Positions 12,618 to 23,679 of a stretch of DNA of 64,000 nucleotides are shown here, in pieces. A program made the position numbers and the translations under genes. The stretch comes from Cryptomeria japonica (lineage: Eukaryota; Streptophyta; Pinopsida; Cupressales; Cupressaceae). A model generated the notes under the pieces. It did no database searches, was not told the origin of the DNA, and saw only the letters and a list, made by a program, of their open reading frames with translations. The stretch lies in NCBI RefSeq assembly GCF_030272615.1, contig NC_081406.1, positions 469,508,400-469,572,399 of the forward strand, written 5' to 3'. How positions within the stretch are numbered: position 1 is the first letter of the stretch; each line of letters starts with the position of its first letter.

Positions 12618-15600
12618 GAGTTTTATAAAAAATTCAGAGTTGGTCAAGAAACAACCCATGAGGAGTCTACACAGTCCTTGTCTCAAGGTTCTAGGTTGAA
12701 ATCACATAGGATGAGAACACCTGTTCCGGAATGCACTACTAGTAATGATAATTTGGACTCGCTCGTGATCGAGACTGATGAGGAGAGTGCCATCGATGAC
12801 CTCGATAATTACCTTGACATACCCGAATATAACCACATCTTCACTCTTAGCCCCGCTAACTTCGAAGACATTAACGGCCTTCCCCTTGTTCATCACCAAC
12901 TCATTGACTGGGATAATGAAGGACCTCCACAGTTGGATACATTCCAAAACGATGAAGCTTTTATTGATTATCTAGGCATACGAAATGATCTTCCCCCTGG
13001 AGACCATAAAGCGAGATACACCATAGAACTCAATAGCGTGGCATATTTTGGTGAGAGTGTCGGACCTTCCAGTCGCAAAAATGTGAAAATAAGAACAAAT
13101 CAAGGGTCTTATGGAGAAAACTACACTGTGGCGCTATCTGACCCCAAAAAAGTAAAAAGAAAGGACGTATCTGAGGGTGAAAACCTCTCTGAGGCGCCCG
13201 AAGATGGAAGGCTCGACATTCTCCCATCATCATATGAGGAAAAATCATCCATGTTGGTAGAAGAAACTATCAAAACAAACATCGGTACAGAAGAGGTTCC
13301 ACACAACATATTTCTAGCTCAATCACTGGCAGAGTCTGAAAGGTCAAAATTCATAAATTTCTTCAAAGAGCGAAAAACCAACTTTGCCTGGTCATACGCT
13401 GATATGCCTGGATTGGATCCGGATTTGGTAATGCATCATCTGACAGTCAAACCGGGGGCAAAACCAGTAAAACAGAAATTGAGAAAAATGCATCCACAAG
13501 TGGCATTACTAGTCAAAGCAGAGCTTGAGAAATTACTCGATGTCGGATTCATACGTCCAATTGATTATCCTGAATGGATCTCTAACTTGGTACCTGTCAG
13601 TAAACCAGATCACAGCATCAGAATTTGCACAGATTTCAGAGACATCAACAAAGCTTGTCCAAAGGATGACTTCCCATTACCAAACATTGACTTGATTGTT
13701 GATCTCACGACAGGTCATGAAATGCTATCATTAATGGATGGATTCTCTGGCTATAATCAGATAAGAATTGCACCCGAGGATCAACATAAAACAGCATTTA
13801 CTTGTCCGTGGGGAACTTTCTGCTGGAATGTCATGCCTTTCGGGTTAAAGAATGCAGGTGCTACATATCAAAGAGCTATGACTACTATCTTTCATGATCT
13901 CATGCATGTAACTGTGGAAGATTATGTTGACGACCTCTTGGTCAAATCAATAGACAGAAATACACACTTGGACATACTTTCAGTTGCTTTTGATCGGTTG
14001 GAAAAATACAAAGTAAGATTAAACCCTAAGAAATGTGTCTTTGGAGTAACCTCCAGGAAGCTCCTAGGATTCATTGTATCCAAAAGAGGAATTGAAGTGG
14101 ATCCAGCAAAAGTCAAAGCTATCTTGGAAATGCAACCACCAAGAAATATCAGTCAACTTCGATCCTTACAAGGTAGACTCCAGTCCATATGAAGATTCAT
14201 AGCACAACTGGCGGATAAGTGTAATCCTTTTCAGCACCTGCTACATAAAAACATCAAATTCAAATGGGATGACAACTGTCAACAGGCTTTCCAGACGCTC
14301 AAAGACTATCTCCTAAATCCACCAGTTCTGATGCCACCAGTTCCAGATCAACCACTGCTACTATACATATCAGCTACTCCAACAGCACTGGGGGCACTCT
14401 TAGCACAACAAATTGCTGGGGGCAAGGAAAAAGCAGTATACTATATCAGTCGCACATTGGTGGGATACGAGCTAAACTACACACCAATTGAGCGTGCATG
14501 TCTCGTCGTGGTCTTTGCTTCACAGAAATTACGACATTACATGCTCACTCATAAGACTAAGTTGGTTGCAAGAATTGATCCATTAAAATACCTTCTCAAT
14601 AAAGAAACACTTACTGGGCGACTGGCCAAATGGGTAATGATACTGAGTGAATTCGACATCGAGTATGTGGACAGAAAAGCAATAAAAGGACAAGCCATCG
14701 CAGATCAATTAGCAAATGCTCCCATGATAGATGATGTTCCTCTAAGTTCAGAATTTCCAGATGAATCCATTTTAATAGTGTCACATGCAAAGCCATGGCA
14801 ACTATACTTTGACGGCTCATATACACAGCATGGGGCAGGAGTTGGCATCCTCTTTATAACTCCTCAAGGGGATTCTATACCAAAATCATACCACTTATCA
14901 TTTCCTTGCACTAACAATATAGCGGAATATCAGGCATTAACAACAGGATTACGAATTGCAGTTCAATGGAAGATCCAGAAACTTTGTGTTTTTGGAGACT
15001 CCCAACTTGTTATCCGTCAAGCAACTGGTGATTATCAAACAAAAGATGAAAATTTAATGCCTTATAAACAAATGGTGGATGATCTGAAACAACACTTTAC
15101 AAAGATAAACTTTGAGCAGATACCAAGAGAGCAGAATCGCGCCGCAGATGCCATGGCTACAATTGCTTCATTGATTGATTTACCTCCAAACGAGACCCGC
15201 TATGAGTTCTTGGTGGATAACCTTTTGGTCCCTTCATATGAGATAATGCCTACTGAGATGATATGTGTTGTTGGTCCTCAATCCCAGTTATATGGTTCCA
15301 TTTTTACATACCTACGCGACAATACTTTACCTCCTGATCTATCAAATAACCAACGTCGTACTTTCATTCGCCAATCCTCTCGATATGTCATTTTAGCTGA
15401 TATCCTATACCGGCAAGGTCTAGATGGCACTCTTCTTAGATGTCTAGAAAGTGACGAAGCTCAGATTGCGTTACATGAAGTGCATGAAGGGATATGTGGT
15501 CCACATGCTAGTGGTCCTACCTTGGCCAAGAAACTCATTAGGACTGGATATTACTGGCCCAATATGGAAAAAGACTCATATCAGTTTGTCAAGAAATGTA

Positions 15601-16544
15601 AGCAATGTCAAATTCATGGAGATCTCATACATGCGCCAGCACATGAAATTCAACCACTTGCGTCTCCTTGGCCCTTTTGTCAGTGGGGACTCAATCTCAT
15701 AGGCAAGATTCATCCTCCTTCTTCCAATGGTCATAAATTCATTATCACTGCCACAGAGTATTTTACAAAATGGATTGAAGTCGTGCCTCTCACACAAGTT
15801 ACGGGAAAGAAAATTGCTACTTTCATCCTTAACTATATCATTTGCCGATACGGTATTCCGGTTTCCATTATCACTGATAACGGGCGTCCCTTCAAAAATC
15901 AGGATGTTCGCGAACTCTGTGACTACTTCCATATCTCTCATCGTTTCTCCACACCGTATTACCCCCAAGGTAATGGCCAAGCTGAGGCGTCTAGTAAAAC
16001 AATCCTTAAAATCCTCAAGAAGACAGTCAACAACGCTGGCCGTAATTGGCATATCCAACTCAATCCTGCACTTTGGGCCTACTGCACAAGCGTCTGTACA
16101 CCTACAAGAGCTACACCCTATTCACTAGTCTATGGTTCTGAAGCCATCTTGCCTATTGAGGTCGAGTTACCCTCTTTACGGGTCTCTTTGCAAAACATCA
16201 TCACTGATGAAGACTACAGGGTCTCTTGCTTACAAGAACTAGAATTGCTGGATGAACGGAGACAAACTGCTTTTAATCATCTCAAGGCTTACCAACAACG
16301 AATGAGTCGTAGCTACAATCACAAGGTCAAGCCTCGCACATTTAAGGTAGGTGACTTGGTTCTCAGAGAAAACCCCAAGAATCAGCAAGACAGAGAGAAG
16401 AAGGGCAAGTTTGAACCAAACTGGCTTGGTCCTTACATCATCACAACAGTATATGGCTCTGGGGCATATCAACTCTCAACTACAGAAGGTGAACCTTTGG
16501 AGGATCCTATCAATAGCATGCACCTTCACAGGTTTTACACATAG
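12618..16544 (+). pseudogene. Tat element RT, RNase H, archaeal-type RNase H and integrase
   Basis: Continues the gag-PR frame to a TAG at 16542-16544. One internal TGA lies at 14190-14192, between LQSI and RFIAQLADK (likely CGA to TGA). RT: FRDINKACPKDDFPLP, with an intact YVDD box at 13923-13934. RNase H lies at about 14330-14720. A second RNase H follows at about 14795-15180 (YFDGSYTQHGAGVG, NIAEYQALTTG, FGDSQLVI, NRAADAMA) with its acidic residues present. Integrase has an HHCC finger (HEVHEGICGPHA to CKQCQ) and the boxes IITDNGRPF and GNGQAEA. The first catalytic aspartate is lost: WGLNLIG has Asn (AAT, 15693-15695) where Asp is expected. A DNA-binding tail ends with GPYIITTVYGSGAYQL. 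RT looks intact but integrase should be inactive. Confidence 0.93.
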
Positions 16545-18271
16545 CTCTTCAGAGTATCCTAATTCAAAAATACAAAAAAAAAAAAAAGTTAAAAAATTCA
16601 AAAATACAAAAAAAAATTATAAAACAAAAAAAATCGTTACTTGGTGAAAACCTGGCAAACAGGTGCCTTGTGACACAAAAAACATTGAAAAATTGAAAAA
16701 AGTAAAGAGAAATAATTTCGTCCAACGGTGAAAACCACTTCGGTGGCGCCCTGGGCAAGTACCATGGTGAAAACGGGGTCACCAGCGCCATGCGTAGAGA
16801 CATTGCTCCTCCCTCCTTCAGGATTCTCTTTCATCATTTCACTTTGCACACACTCACGACCAATTCATCCATAATAAACTTACCCATTCCCATCATGGCT
16901 TGTTATTGATCTACCCAAGATTGGTTAGCCATTCATAATAAACCTCCCTTTTCACCTCCCTTTCCATCCATAATAAATCAGATCCTATCTGTGGCTAAGG
17001 CAAATCCTATGTCTAGTGATGGGTGTGGAATTGAGAACATCACATGTTTTGAAGAGTATAGTTTCTTCCAGCTTCCTTCAGTCTATCCGTGCACAATTCA
17101 CAATAAAGCAGCATCTGCATCGCCAATCCGCAATAAAGTTTCATCTTCTCTGCAATAAAGTATTAGTTTCATGGATTCGGTTAGTTTTAGATGAGACACA
17201 GCAAAAACAATGGGCTTCAACAAATCAAATCTTTCAACAGACTCAGACAACATTATGGTTCAATGCTATCTATCCTTTTTGTGAAAGTAAACATTGTGAC
17301 CACAATCAAATAAGACTTATACAAGTGACAAGAGACACTAAACTTGAGGACTACAGTGGATGTTGGTGTCGAGTCTTGGTGTTATTTTGATTTTATCTTT
17401 TGGTGACATGTCTTTTAGCTTTTCCAGGATGTCTCTGACTAGAGATTCTATCTCCAGGATGTCTTTGACTAGAAAGGCAAGGATGGGGTATCGTCACCTA
17501 TTTTTCTTTGCTGTCTGTGGATTGTCTTTTAGTAATGCTATGACTTGTCCAAGGATATGAGGACACTGTGAGTCTAGTGTGAACTGAGGCATTCCTTGTT
17601 TGTGACTGTCTTATCTCCATGCAAACAGGTACAATGACTTTCTGGGTCAAACATATGCCTCGATTGTCATAACCTACTTGCCATAATAAAGCTCAATGAT
17701 GATAACGCACAAGAAGCTCTTTCACTTTCATATCTTCTGTCTTTCATCCCCCTTTTCTTGATTGACTTCCATCATCCTTCTCGAGTCCGCGTAGCCTGCT
17801 ATCACATGACTGAGTATAATGACACACCAAAAACATTTGCATTTCATGTAGTTGCACCTGCATTACCACATATAAGCATTTCATACATACATATAGATAT
17901 CACAACTGCATCACATCCTGCACACAATACCTGTTAGCACAATTTGCATTTGCATTATCATATTCATATGCATTACATACATTTACATTTGCATCATGCA
18001 TACACATGAAACATTTTAAAACACAAAAGAACAAAAATATTGCATTACATACATATTTGCATCCATATCATAAGCATCATAAGCATCACATAAGAACATC
18101 TCATCACACAGGTACACATACATATAGCTGCCACAAAGATGAATCATCTCATATATATAATCAAAAATGTCATGATACAATGATGTCAAAATCATATGGC
18201 TACAATCACCCGCAGATGTCTACAAATACAAAAGAATGGTACAACACTGATACAACGAGAGCCCTCTAAGG
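16545..18271. other. Tat element 3' spacer, no gene seen
   Basis: Starts with A-rich runs (16565-16640). A short motif GGTGAAAAC then recurs (about 16643, 16730, 16768), as seen after pol in Ogre-type elements. AATAAA words recur near 16870, 16940, 16970, 17100, 17135, 17155 and 17683 and could act as poly(A) signals. From about 17860 to 18200 the sequence is a low-complexity mix of CATTTGCAT, CATTACATAC and CATAT words. The small open frames show no recognisable domain. Confidence 0.6.
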
Positions 18272-20267
18272 CTATGATGAACTCCCTCCCTCAGAGCCGC
18301 CAGGCCTCGATGGAATCTGAGCCCCTGAAGGACCCGCCCCAGGATCATCCCGCCTGCCTCCTCTATCTGGTGGTGGTGGATAACCCATAACCCCACCGCT
18401 AGATGCCTGCCTCCTCTGACTCCCTCCCGTAGCTGTCGCTGTACGCGACGGTCTATGGAAGCTCCTCGCCCGCTGATCTGCTGGCACTGCACCGTAGTAG
18501 AGGTCCCTCCAGTACCCTATCTCCTCTCCTGCCCGCAGGACATATGCATAGCCTGCCCCTGTGTCCTCCGCCGCCTGCCTCCCTGCCCTCAGCGCTGTCT
18601 CAGCCTCTGTGTAGCGCTGAATCGCCTGATCTCTCTCCCGCTCAGTATCCCTGAGCCTCGTCCTGAGTCAGTCTCTCTCCCTCTCCAACTCCTGTATCTC
18701 ATCTACCTGACCCTGGCAGATCTCCCTGAGCTCAATCAGCTCATCCTCCTCTGGATCCCCACCCTCTGCCTTGGCCTGTGGCTCTCCCTCTGCAGGTGCC
18801 TGCCCCTGTATCGGTACCTGTACTGGTGCCTGTACGGGTACCTTTTTCTGTGCATGCCTCTGTCCCTGCACCTATCCCTGTCCCTGTCTCTGCCTGGGAT
18901 CCTGTGCTGCTGGTACCCGTAGGGGTAATCCACCGCGACCCCTCATCACCCGAGCCTGCCGCTCCTCTCCACCCTCTCTCCGAGGTGCAACTTGCCTCTC
19001 TCCCACTACTCCCCTCTGCCTCCGTCGGCCTCTACCCCCATCACCTCCGCCATCATCATCATCATCTCCTCCTCCATCTCCATCCAATAGCTCCCCTGGA
19101 TCTGTCAGTCATGGGAATGGATGCTCCGCCCAATATGCTGAATACTCAGCATCCATCCCAGCATCGTCGACCTCTGGCCACATGTCCCAGGGTAGAGGTA
19201 TCATCTCTGCCAGTTGTGTCAGCGCCTGATCATATGACAATAGAGGCCCAAACTGCGCCTGATCCCTAATTGTACGGGCATACATGCCTGATCCCCGGGG
19301 CATCCTCTGAATCCGGCCAAACTGTTGGCCAACCCTGTCCACAAGCTGCCTCTCTAACACATAGAGCGTCCGCCCAATCAGATACCTGCTCCGGAAGGTG
19401 TATGGCAACTCCAATGCGTCATCCTCCCACTCCTCACATCCTAGATACGGTCTCCAGATGACTACATCAATATCATCCAGCACTCGCCGCCAATGCTCTA
19501 ACCTGCCAATCCGCGGCTATGAGGTGATCATGTCGTACAAGTGAACAAAGCTGCGTCCATGTCCCCTACCTCGGAAGTGTATCGGCCTCGTCACTGGCAG
19601 ATGCTCATAGGCCCAAACTTGCAGTAGTGTCACCCCGCAACCCAATCCAACTGACCCATGGTATACAAACTGGTGAAGCTCATAATATAAGTGGGCCAAC
19701 ACACATGGTCCCCAAGCATATCTGGTGTGCTGCGTCACCACTGTCTCCAATACTCTGCCCCAGCCCACTGCCAATCCCCGTGTTTCCCTATCCGGACACA
19801 AGAACCCACTAATCACTCCTCCAATCACAGCTGGCAATGCTAACCTTGTGGCTGTCATGGTGTCCCATACCACATGACCAGCCCTCATCTCTAGGCCGAG
19901 ATCCTGAAACACCCGTCTCAATGCCTCTCTGTCACCATCTCGATCATATGGAATCAAGTCTCCATCAATCGGTATATGCAGAATCCTGTAGACATCCTCA
20001 AGGGTGACTGTCATCTCACCCATCGGCAAATGGAAGGTGCACGTCTCCGAGTGCCATCTCTTAGCAAGCGCAGTCAGCAAACCCATGTTTGCCCGAAACT
20101 CAGGCACATACAGAATATGTCTCAGACCCATAGCCTCAATAGCAGCTCTGTCCTCGAAGGTCAGCTCAGGTCGCAATCTCTGCATTGACGGGAATCTCTC
20201 CCGTGACTCCAGCATAGGCAAGTACTCCTGCAGTCAAGCAAATTAATCATGTTAGTCATGGTGGCAT

Positions 20268-20545
20268 TCACTGTTAATCACAAAATGCTACTTTTTATCT
20301 AAATGCATATGGTTATCTATCCTAGTGACACTCACTGTTCATCACAAAGTGTTACTTCTATTCTAGTAGTACTCCCTGTTCATCACAAAGTACTACGTGT
20401 GTGACACTCCCTGTTCATCACAAAGTGTTACTCACATTCGCACTCCCTGTTCATCACAAAGTGCTGCTCATATTTCAGTACTCCCTGTTCATCACAAAGT
20501 ACTCTATCTTGGTACTCACTGTTCATCACAAAGTGCCTTGATCTA
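20268..20545. repeat. Tandem repeat array 1 in the PMD intron
   Basis: About seven copies of a unit containing ACTCCCTGTTCATCACAAAGT, with spacing of 30-45 bases. An eighth divergent copy (TGTTCATCACAGAACTG) lies near 20610. The units alternate with GTACT or GTGTTACT linkers. The array is non-coding and lies between the splice donor and acceptor of the antisense gene. Confidence 0.85.
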
Positions 20546-20679
20546 TCCCAGTCTTCCTAGAGGACCTGCTTGAGTGTATCCTCTCAGTAGCTTATCCAAT
20601 CGACAGCGTATGTTCATCACAGAACTGTCGATTTGACCTAGAAGACCAAAACTTGCATTTTTCAATGCAAATGCGCTTG

Positions 20680-20915
20680 ACTGACACAAACGCGCCTACA
20701 GACTGCACAAGCACACCTAAAAAATACAGACGCGCCTATAGACTGCACAGACGTGCCTGTACAACACAGACGCGCCTGTATAACGCAAACGTACTTATAC
20801 CATGCATAAACGCGACTTGGCGACGCAGACGCGCCCGCAATCGACACAAACGTGGTTCCAGACACAGATGTGCCTGGCACTGACACAGACGCGCCTGGCA
20901 CCGACGCAGACGCGG
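20680..20915. repeat. Tandem repeat array 2 in the PMD intron (ACGCGCCTG family)
   Basis: About a dozen degenerate 17-20 base units of the form GACACAGACGCGCCTG. The array is CpG-rich compared with the A/T-rich surroundings. Open frames across it on both strands are repeat artefacts rich in Cys, Arg and Ala. Confidence 0.8.
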
Positions 20916-21190
20916 TTGCACGTTTTCAGACTTTTTTGGTACCCTATTCCTAAGCGCATTTATTGCTCTAACTAGCATGCATTAATAACAAAAATACATG
21001 CATCAAAATACGAGGAGGTTTGATGGTACTTACCGACTCTCCTGCCTCTGCTGGCCTCTGGAATCGGCGAATGCGGTCGAATCTATGAACCAAAGCCATC
21101 GCTGCTGACTGCTCTTGCTCTTTTCTCACTCTGCACTTTGATCTCGTGATGGTGTAGATGACAATGAGGATGTCTTTTGCCCGTGGTCTA

Positions 21191-21198
21191 TCTTATAG
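21191..21198 (-). promoter_or_regulatory. Possible TATA box of the antisense PMD gene
   Basis: The minus strand reads GGCTATAAGATAG about 95 bases upstream of the ATG at 21099. Position and form fit a plant TATA box. There is no other support, and the LTR could equally supply transcription. Confidence 0.35.
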
Positions 21199-21429
21199 CC
21201 TACCCTAGCCCTCGCCTTCATTTCCCGAGTCAGTCTTCAGTATCCCGTGACTTTGTCACTTTATTCGGTCAATCCATTCTAGCCTTTCTTTCTTATCGAG
21301 AGATTGTCTGCAATCTTTTCAGACATTTTCATCCAATCTCTCGAGGGGGCATATCATTCCCATTCTGAGGCAACTCTGTATCAGTTCATCTTATCTTCTT
21401 TGAAACAACGCGACAAGCCGCATTGTCTC

Positions 21430-21443
21430 AAAGAGGGGCAAAA
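21430..21443 (+). other. Polypurine tract of the Tat element
   Basis: AAAGAGGGGCAAAA lies directly against the 3' LTR start at 21444, the position required for plus-strand priming. Confidence 0.85.
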
Positions 21444-22211
21444 TGTAGACACCTAAAATTGTCATGTCTAATTAAATAAATATTTTATTTATTTAATTAT
21501 CTAAGCTTAATTCTTCTATTAATTAAATAAATCTTTATTTATTTAATTAATTCATTTATCCTCTTCTAGCCTTATTTCTCATTTAAATAAATACATTTAT
21601 TTATTTAAATTATCATTTTCCTAAATTAAATAAATATCTTATTTATTTAATTGATCCCACTTCTTCTATTAATTAAATAAATCTTTATTTATTTAATTAA
21701 TTCATTAGCTTTTTCTACACATGACACATGTCATTCATCTCTTAATTCATACACTAGCTACCCCTTTCATTATTTTACTATTTCTTCTACCTACCCTCTA
21801 ATCATAGCCGACCTCCTTTTACACCTCTCAATCTTATCCCTCCATTTCATATTGTGTCTTCTATTTAAGGAGATGCCTTCTTCATTATCAAACCCTAATG
21901 AATCATCTTAAGGACTTGACTACACTACGATCCTCCTTGCAACCACATTCCGTTCTTTGTTGAGCTCTTGTGCATATAAAATCTGAGAGCAAATATATCA
22001 AGCAAGATCAATGGAGATAGGAAGAATGAAGATCAAAACCCTATTGGACATGTGATGGTATAATTTTTGTGATTTCATTTGATTTGCATTGTCTTAGGTA
22101 ATCTTCATATGTTATGGTGGATCTTTGTTGATTGTTAGGCTAGGATTTTGTGGTTGAATTCATTTAGCCTTTCAATATTGTTATTATTGTTATCCATTTT
22201 CACCATATACA
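21444..22211 (+). repeat. 3' LTR of the Tat element
   Basis: 768 bp, TGTAGACACC to CCATATACA, the same length as the 5' LTR and nearly identical. It carries the same five A/T palindromes (about 21465-21710) and the CTATTTAAGG box. ATATG follows at 22212-22216. Confidence 0.93.
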
Positions 22212-22216
22212 ATATG

Positions 22217-22371
22217 CACCTAAGAGGTTATTGACCACACAAAGGGATTTTATTACATTTAGGTTGATCCTTGAGATCCAACCCATGATGGAAGCATAAG
22301 TAAACACAAAACAAACACTAGACACCCCTAATGGCATGAAACACCATGAAAAGAAGAGGTGCCTTGCACCA
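22217..22371 (-). repeat. 5' LTR of chromovirus A, remainder
   Basis: Continues the LTR interrupted at 8599. It is colinear with 2390-2544 and ends CTTGCACCA. GTGAT at 22372-22376 is the outer target-site duplication. Confidence 0.88.
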
Positions 22372-22376
22372 GTGAT

Positions 22377-22886
22377 CTACCAGATCCCTTTCGTAGCTTG
22401 CAGAGCCCTAAGCATTAATTCTGATGTTCCTTGGTGTGTGGTCGACCTTTTCCCATGATCTATTCTTCATCCTTTGGATTTTTTGAAGGAATCTCTTAGC
22501 ATACATCGACCTTGTTGATTTTTCATGTTAGGACTTGTTCTTTGGGTTTTGATCCCTTTTTGGGCCGACCGAATCCTCTTGGATCGTATAAATCATTGTA
22601 ATAAAGTATTAGAATGGAACTAGGAAGTTAGACTAAGCATAGAAGATATATCTTAAGATTTGAGGTCCTGGTTGTGACCTGTTTTATATTTTTAGCATGT
22701 TTTAGCAGGCCTGTGAGTTGGTTTCTCTAACCTGGTTGTTACCAGTTGGTTGTAATCAATTTTCATGTTATAATTCAATCTGTTCAGCATTGCCTCCATC
22801 ATTTCTTTGTGTTTTTGTTGTGTTTAATCTTGTTGACTAGTCCAGATTGATCTCTTTGAGGTCCCTCCTAGCCGGTGACTGCTTCA
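22377..22886 (+). mobile_element. Solo LTR of chromovirus family B, right part
   Basis: Continues the solo LTR broken at 1039 and ends GGTGACTGCTTCA at 22886. It is colinear with the reverse complement of 29595-30100. Telomere-like satellite follows directly. Confidence 0.8.
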
Positions 22887-23679
22887 CTTAACATAAACCT
22901 AACCCTAACTCTGCACCTAAACTAAATTGTATACCTATCTATAACACTAACCCTAATTGTAACCAAAACCCTAACACTAACATTGAATCTATCTCTTACC
23001 CAAACACTAACTCTAACCATAAAACAAATACTAACAATAATCTAAACCATAATCCTAGCCATAGTTTTATCTCAGATCTAATCCTAACTTTATCCCTAAA
23101 TCTAATGCTCTCTTTAACTGTAATAATAATCCTAAACATTACCCAAACTTAAACTCTAACCCTAAATTTATCTCTAATCAAAACCCTAACCCAAATTGTG
23201 AAATTAACCCTAACTTTAATTCAAACTCTAACCCTAACCCTAACTTTATCTTAAACCATTACTCTTTTCCTAATTCTTACCCTTATAAAAAATTGAGGAT
23301 TAGGGTAAGGGTTTTATTAGGGTTAGGATGATGATTCAATTACGGTAATGGTTAGAGTTTAAAAAGGGTATATATTCAATTATGGTTAAAGGTAAAATTA
23401 GGGTTCAATAACGGTAAGAGTTCAAATAAGGTTAAGGTTAGAGTTTAATGTATGTAAGTGTTTACTTAGGGTTAGGGTTAGGGTTAGGGTCAAATTGGGG
23501 CTCAACATACATTAGGTTTAGAGTTCAATTAGAGTTAGGATTAAGGTTTAATTAGGGTTAGGATATAATTAGGGTAAGAGTAAACATAAGGGTTACAGTT
23601 CAATTAGGATTAGGGTTAAAGTTTAATTAAAGTTATAGTAAGAGTTTAACTGGAGTCATTATTATGATGAGGATTTAAT
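22887..23679. repeat. Degenerate telomere-like satellite, block 2
   Basis: C-rich orientation (AACCCTAACCC) from 22887 to about 23290, then G-rich orientation to 23679. It includes the best-preserved run, about four TTAGGG units near 23470-23495. The polarity switch near 23290-23300 is the second in the original contiguous array. Confidence 0.85.

Larger units (their letters stand above)
18272..21099 (-). pseudogene. Antisense plant mobile domain (PMD) gene with one intron, inside the Tat element
   Basis: Exon 1 is 21099-21034: ATG, 22 codons (MALVHRFDRIRRFQRP...), donor GTAAGTACC. Exon 2 is 20227-18275 (651 codons) after an acceptor ending TGCAG; the stop TAG is 18272-18274. The splice is phase 0 and joins GES to EYLPMLESRER. 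Residues about 40-370 match the aminotransferase-like plant mobile domain (LTFEDRAAIEAMGL, FHLPMGEMTVTLEDVYRIL, IPIDGDL, FVHLYDMI). The tail has a Gly/Asp run, Arg-rich segments, Val/Pro/Gln repeats, a charged coiled coil (ELRE to ERERDQAI) and a Pro/Gly/Ser end. Four in-frame stops interrupt exon 2 at 19517 (TAG), 19109 (TGA), 18872 (TAG) and 18668 (TGA). PMD proteins of the MAIN/MAIL type act in nuclear genome maintenance and silencing; the function of transposon-borne copies is unknown. Intron and splice-site calls are inferred from sequence. Confidence 0.85.
8600..22211 (+). mobile_element. Tat/Ogre-like Ty3/gypsy element carrying an antisense PMD gene
   Basis: 13,612-bp element with 768-bp LTRs (8600-9367 and 21444-22211) and target-site duplication ATATG (8595-8599 and 22212-22216). 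It contains one gag-pol frame (9384-16544), a 4.9-kb 3' region with an antisense two-exon gene, and a polypurine tract at 21430-21443. The second, archaeal-type RNase H between RNase H and integrase, together with a G-patch region, places it in the Tat/Ogre group. A primer site is expected just after 9367. Only a weak TTTTGGC start is visible at 9368-9374, so primer identity is uncertain. Confidence 0.93.
1040..22371 (-). mobile_element. Chromovirus family A (Ty3/gypsy), interrupted by the Tat element
   Basis: Minus-strand LTR retrotransposon with its 3' LTR at 1040-2544 and 5' LTR at 7235-8599 plus 22217-22371. The flanking duplication is GTGAT (1035-1039 and 22372-22376). Between the LTRs lie a tRNA-iMet-like primer site, gag, and one pol frame ending in a chromodomain. 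Without the nested Tat element it would be about 7.7 kb. It sits inside the solo LTR described at 759. Every coding part is broken. Confidence 0.9.

Noticed and set aside
18455-19269. Plus-strand open frames of 150-163 codons rich in Cys, Pro, Leu and Val
   Set aside because: They are the opposite strand of the PMD exon, which has the domain match and consistent frame.
20268-20545. CRISPR-like array of direct repeats
   Set aside because: The spacers are not unique but part of the same degenerate repeat. The context is a plant retrotransposon intron with no cas genes.
20653-20978. Overlapping frames on both strands rich in Arg, Cys and Ala
   Set aside because: They come from the ACGCGCCTG tandem repeat and have no independent coding signal.
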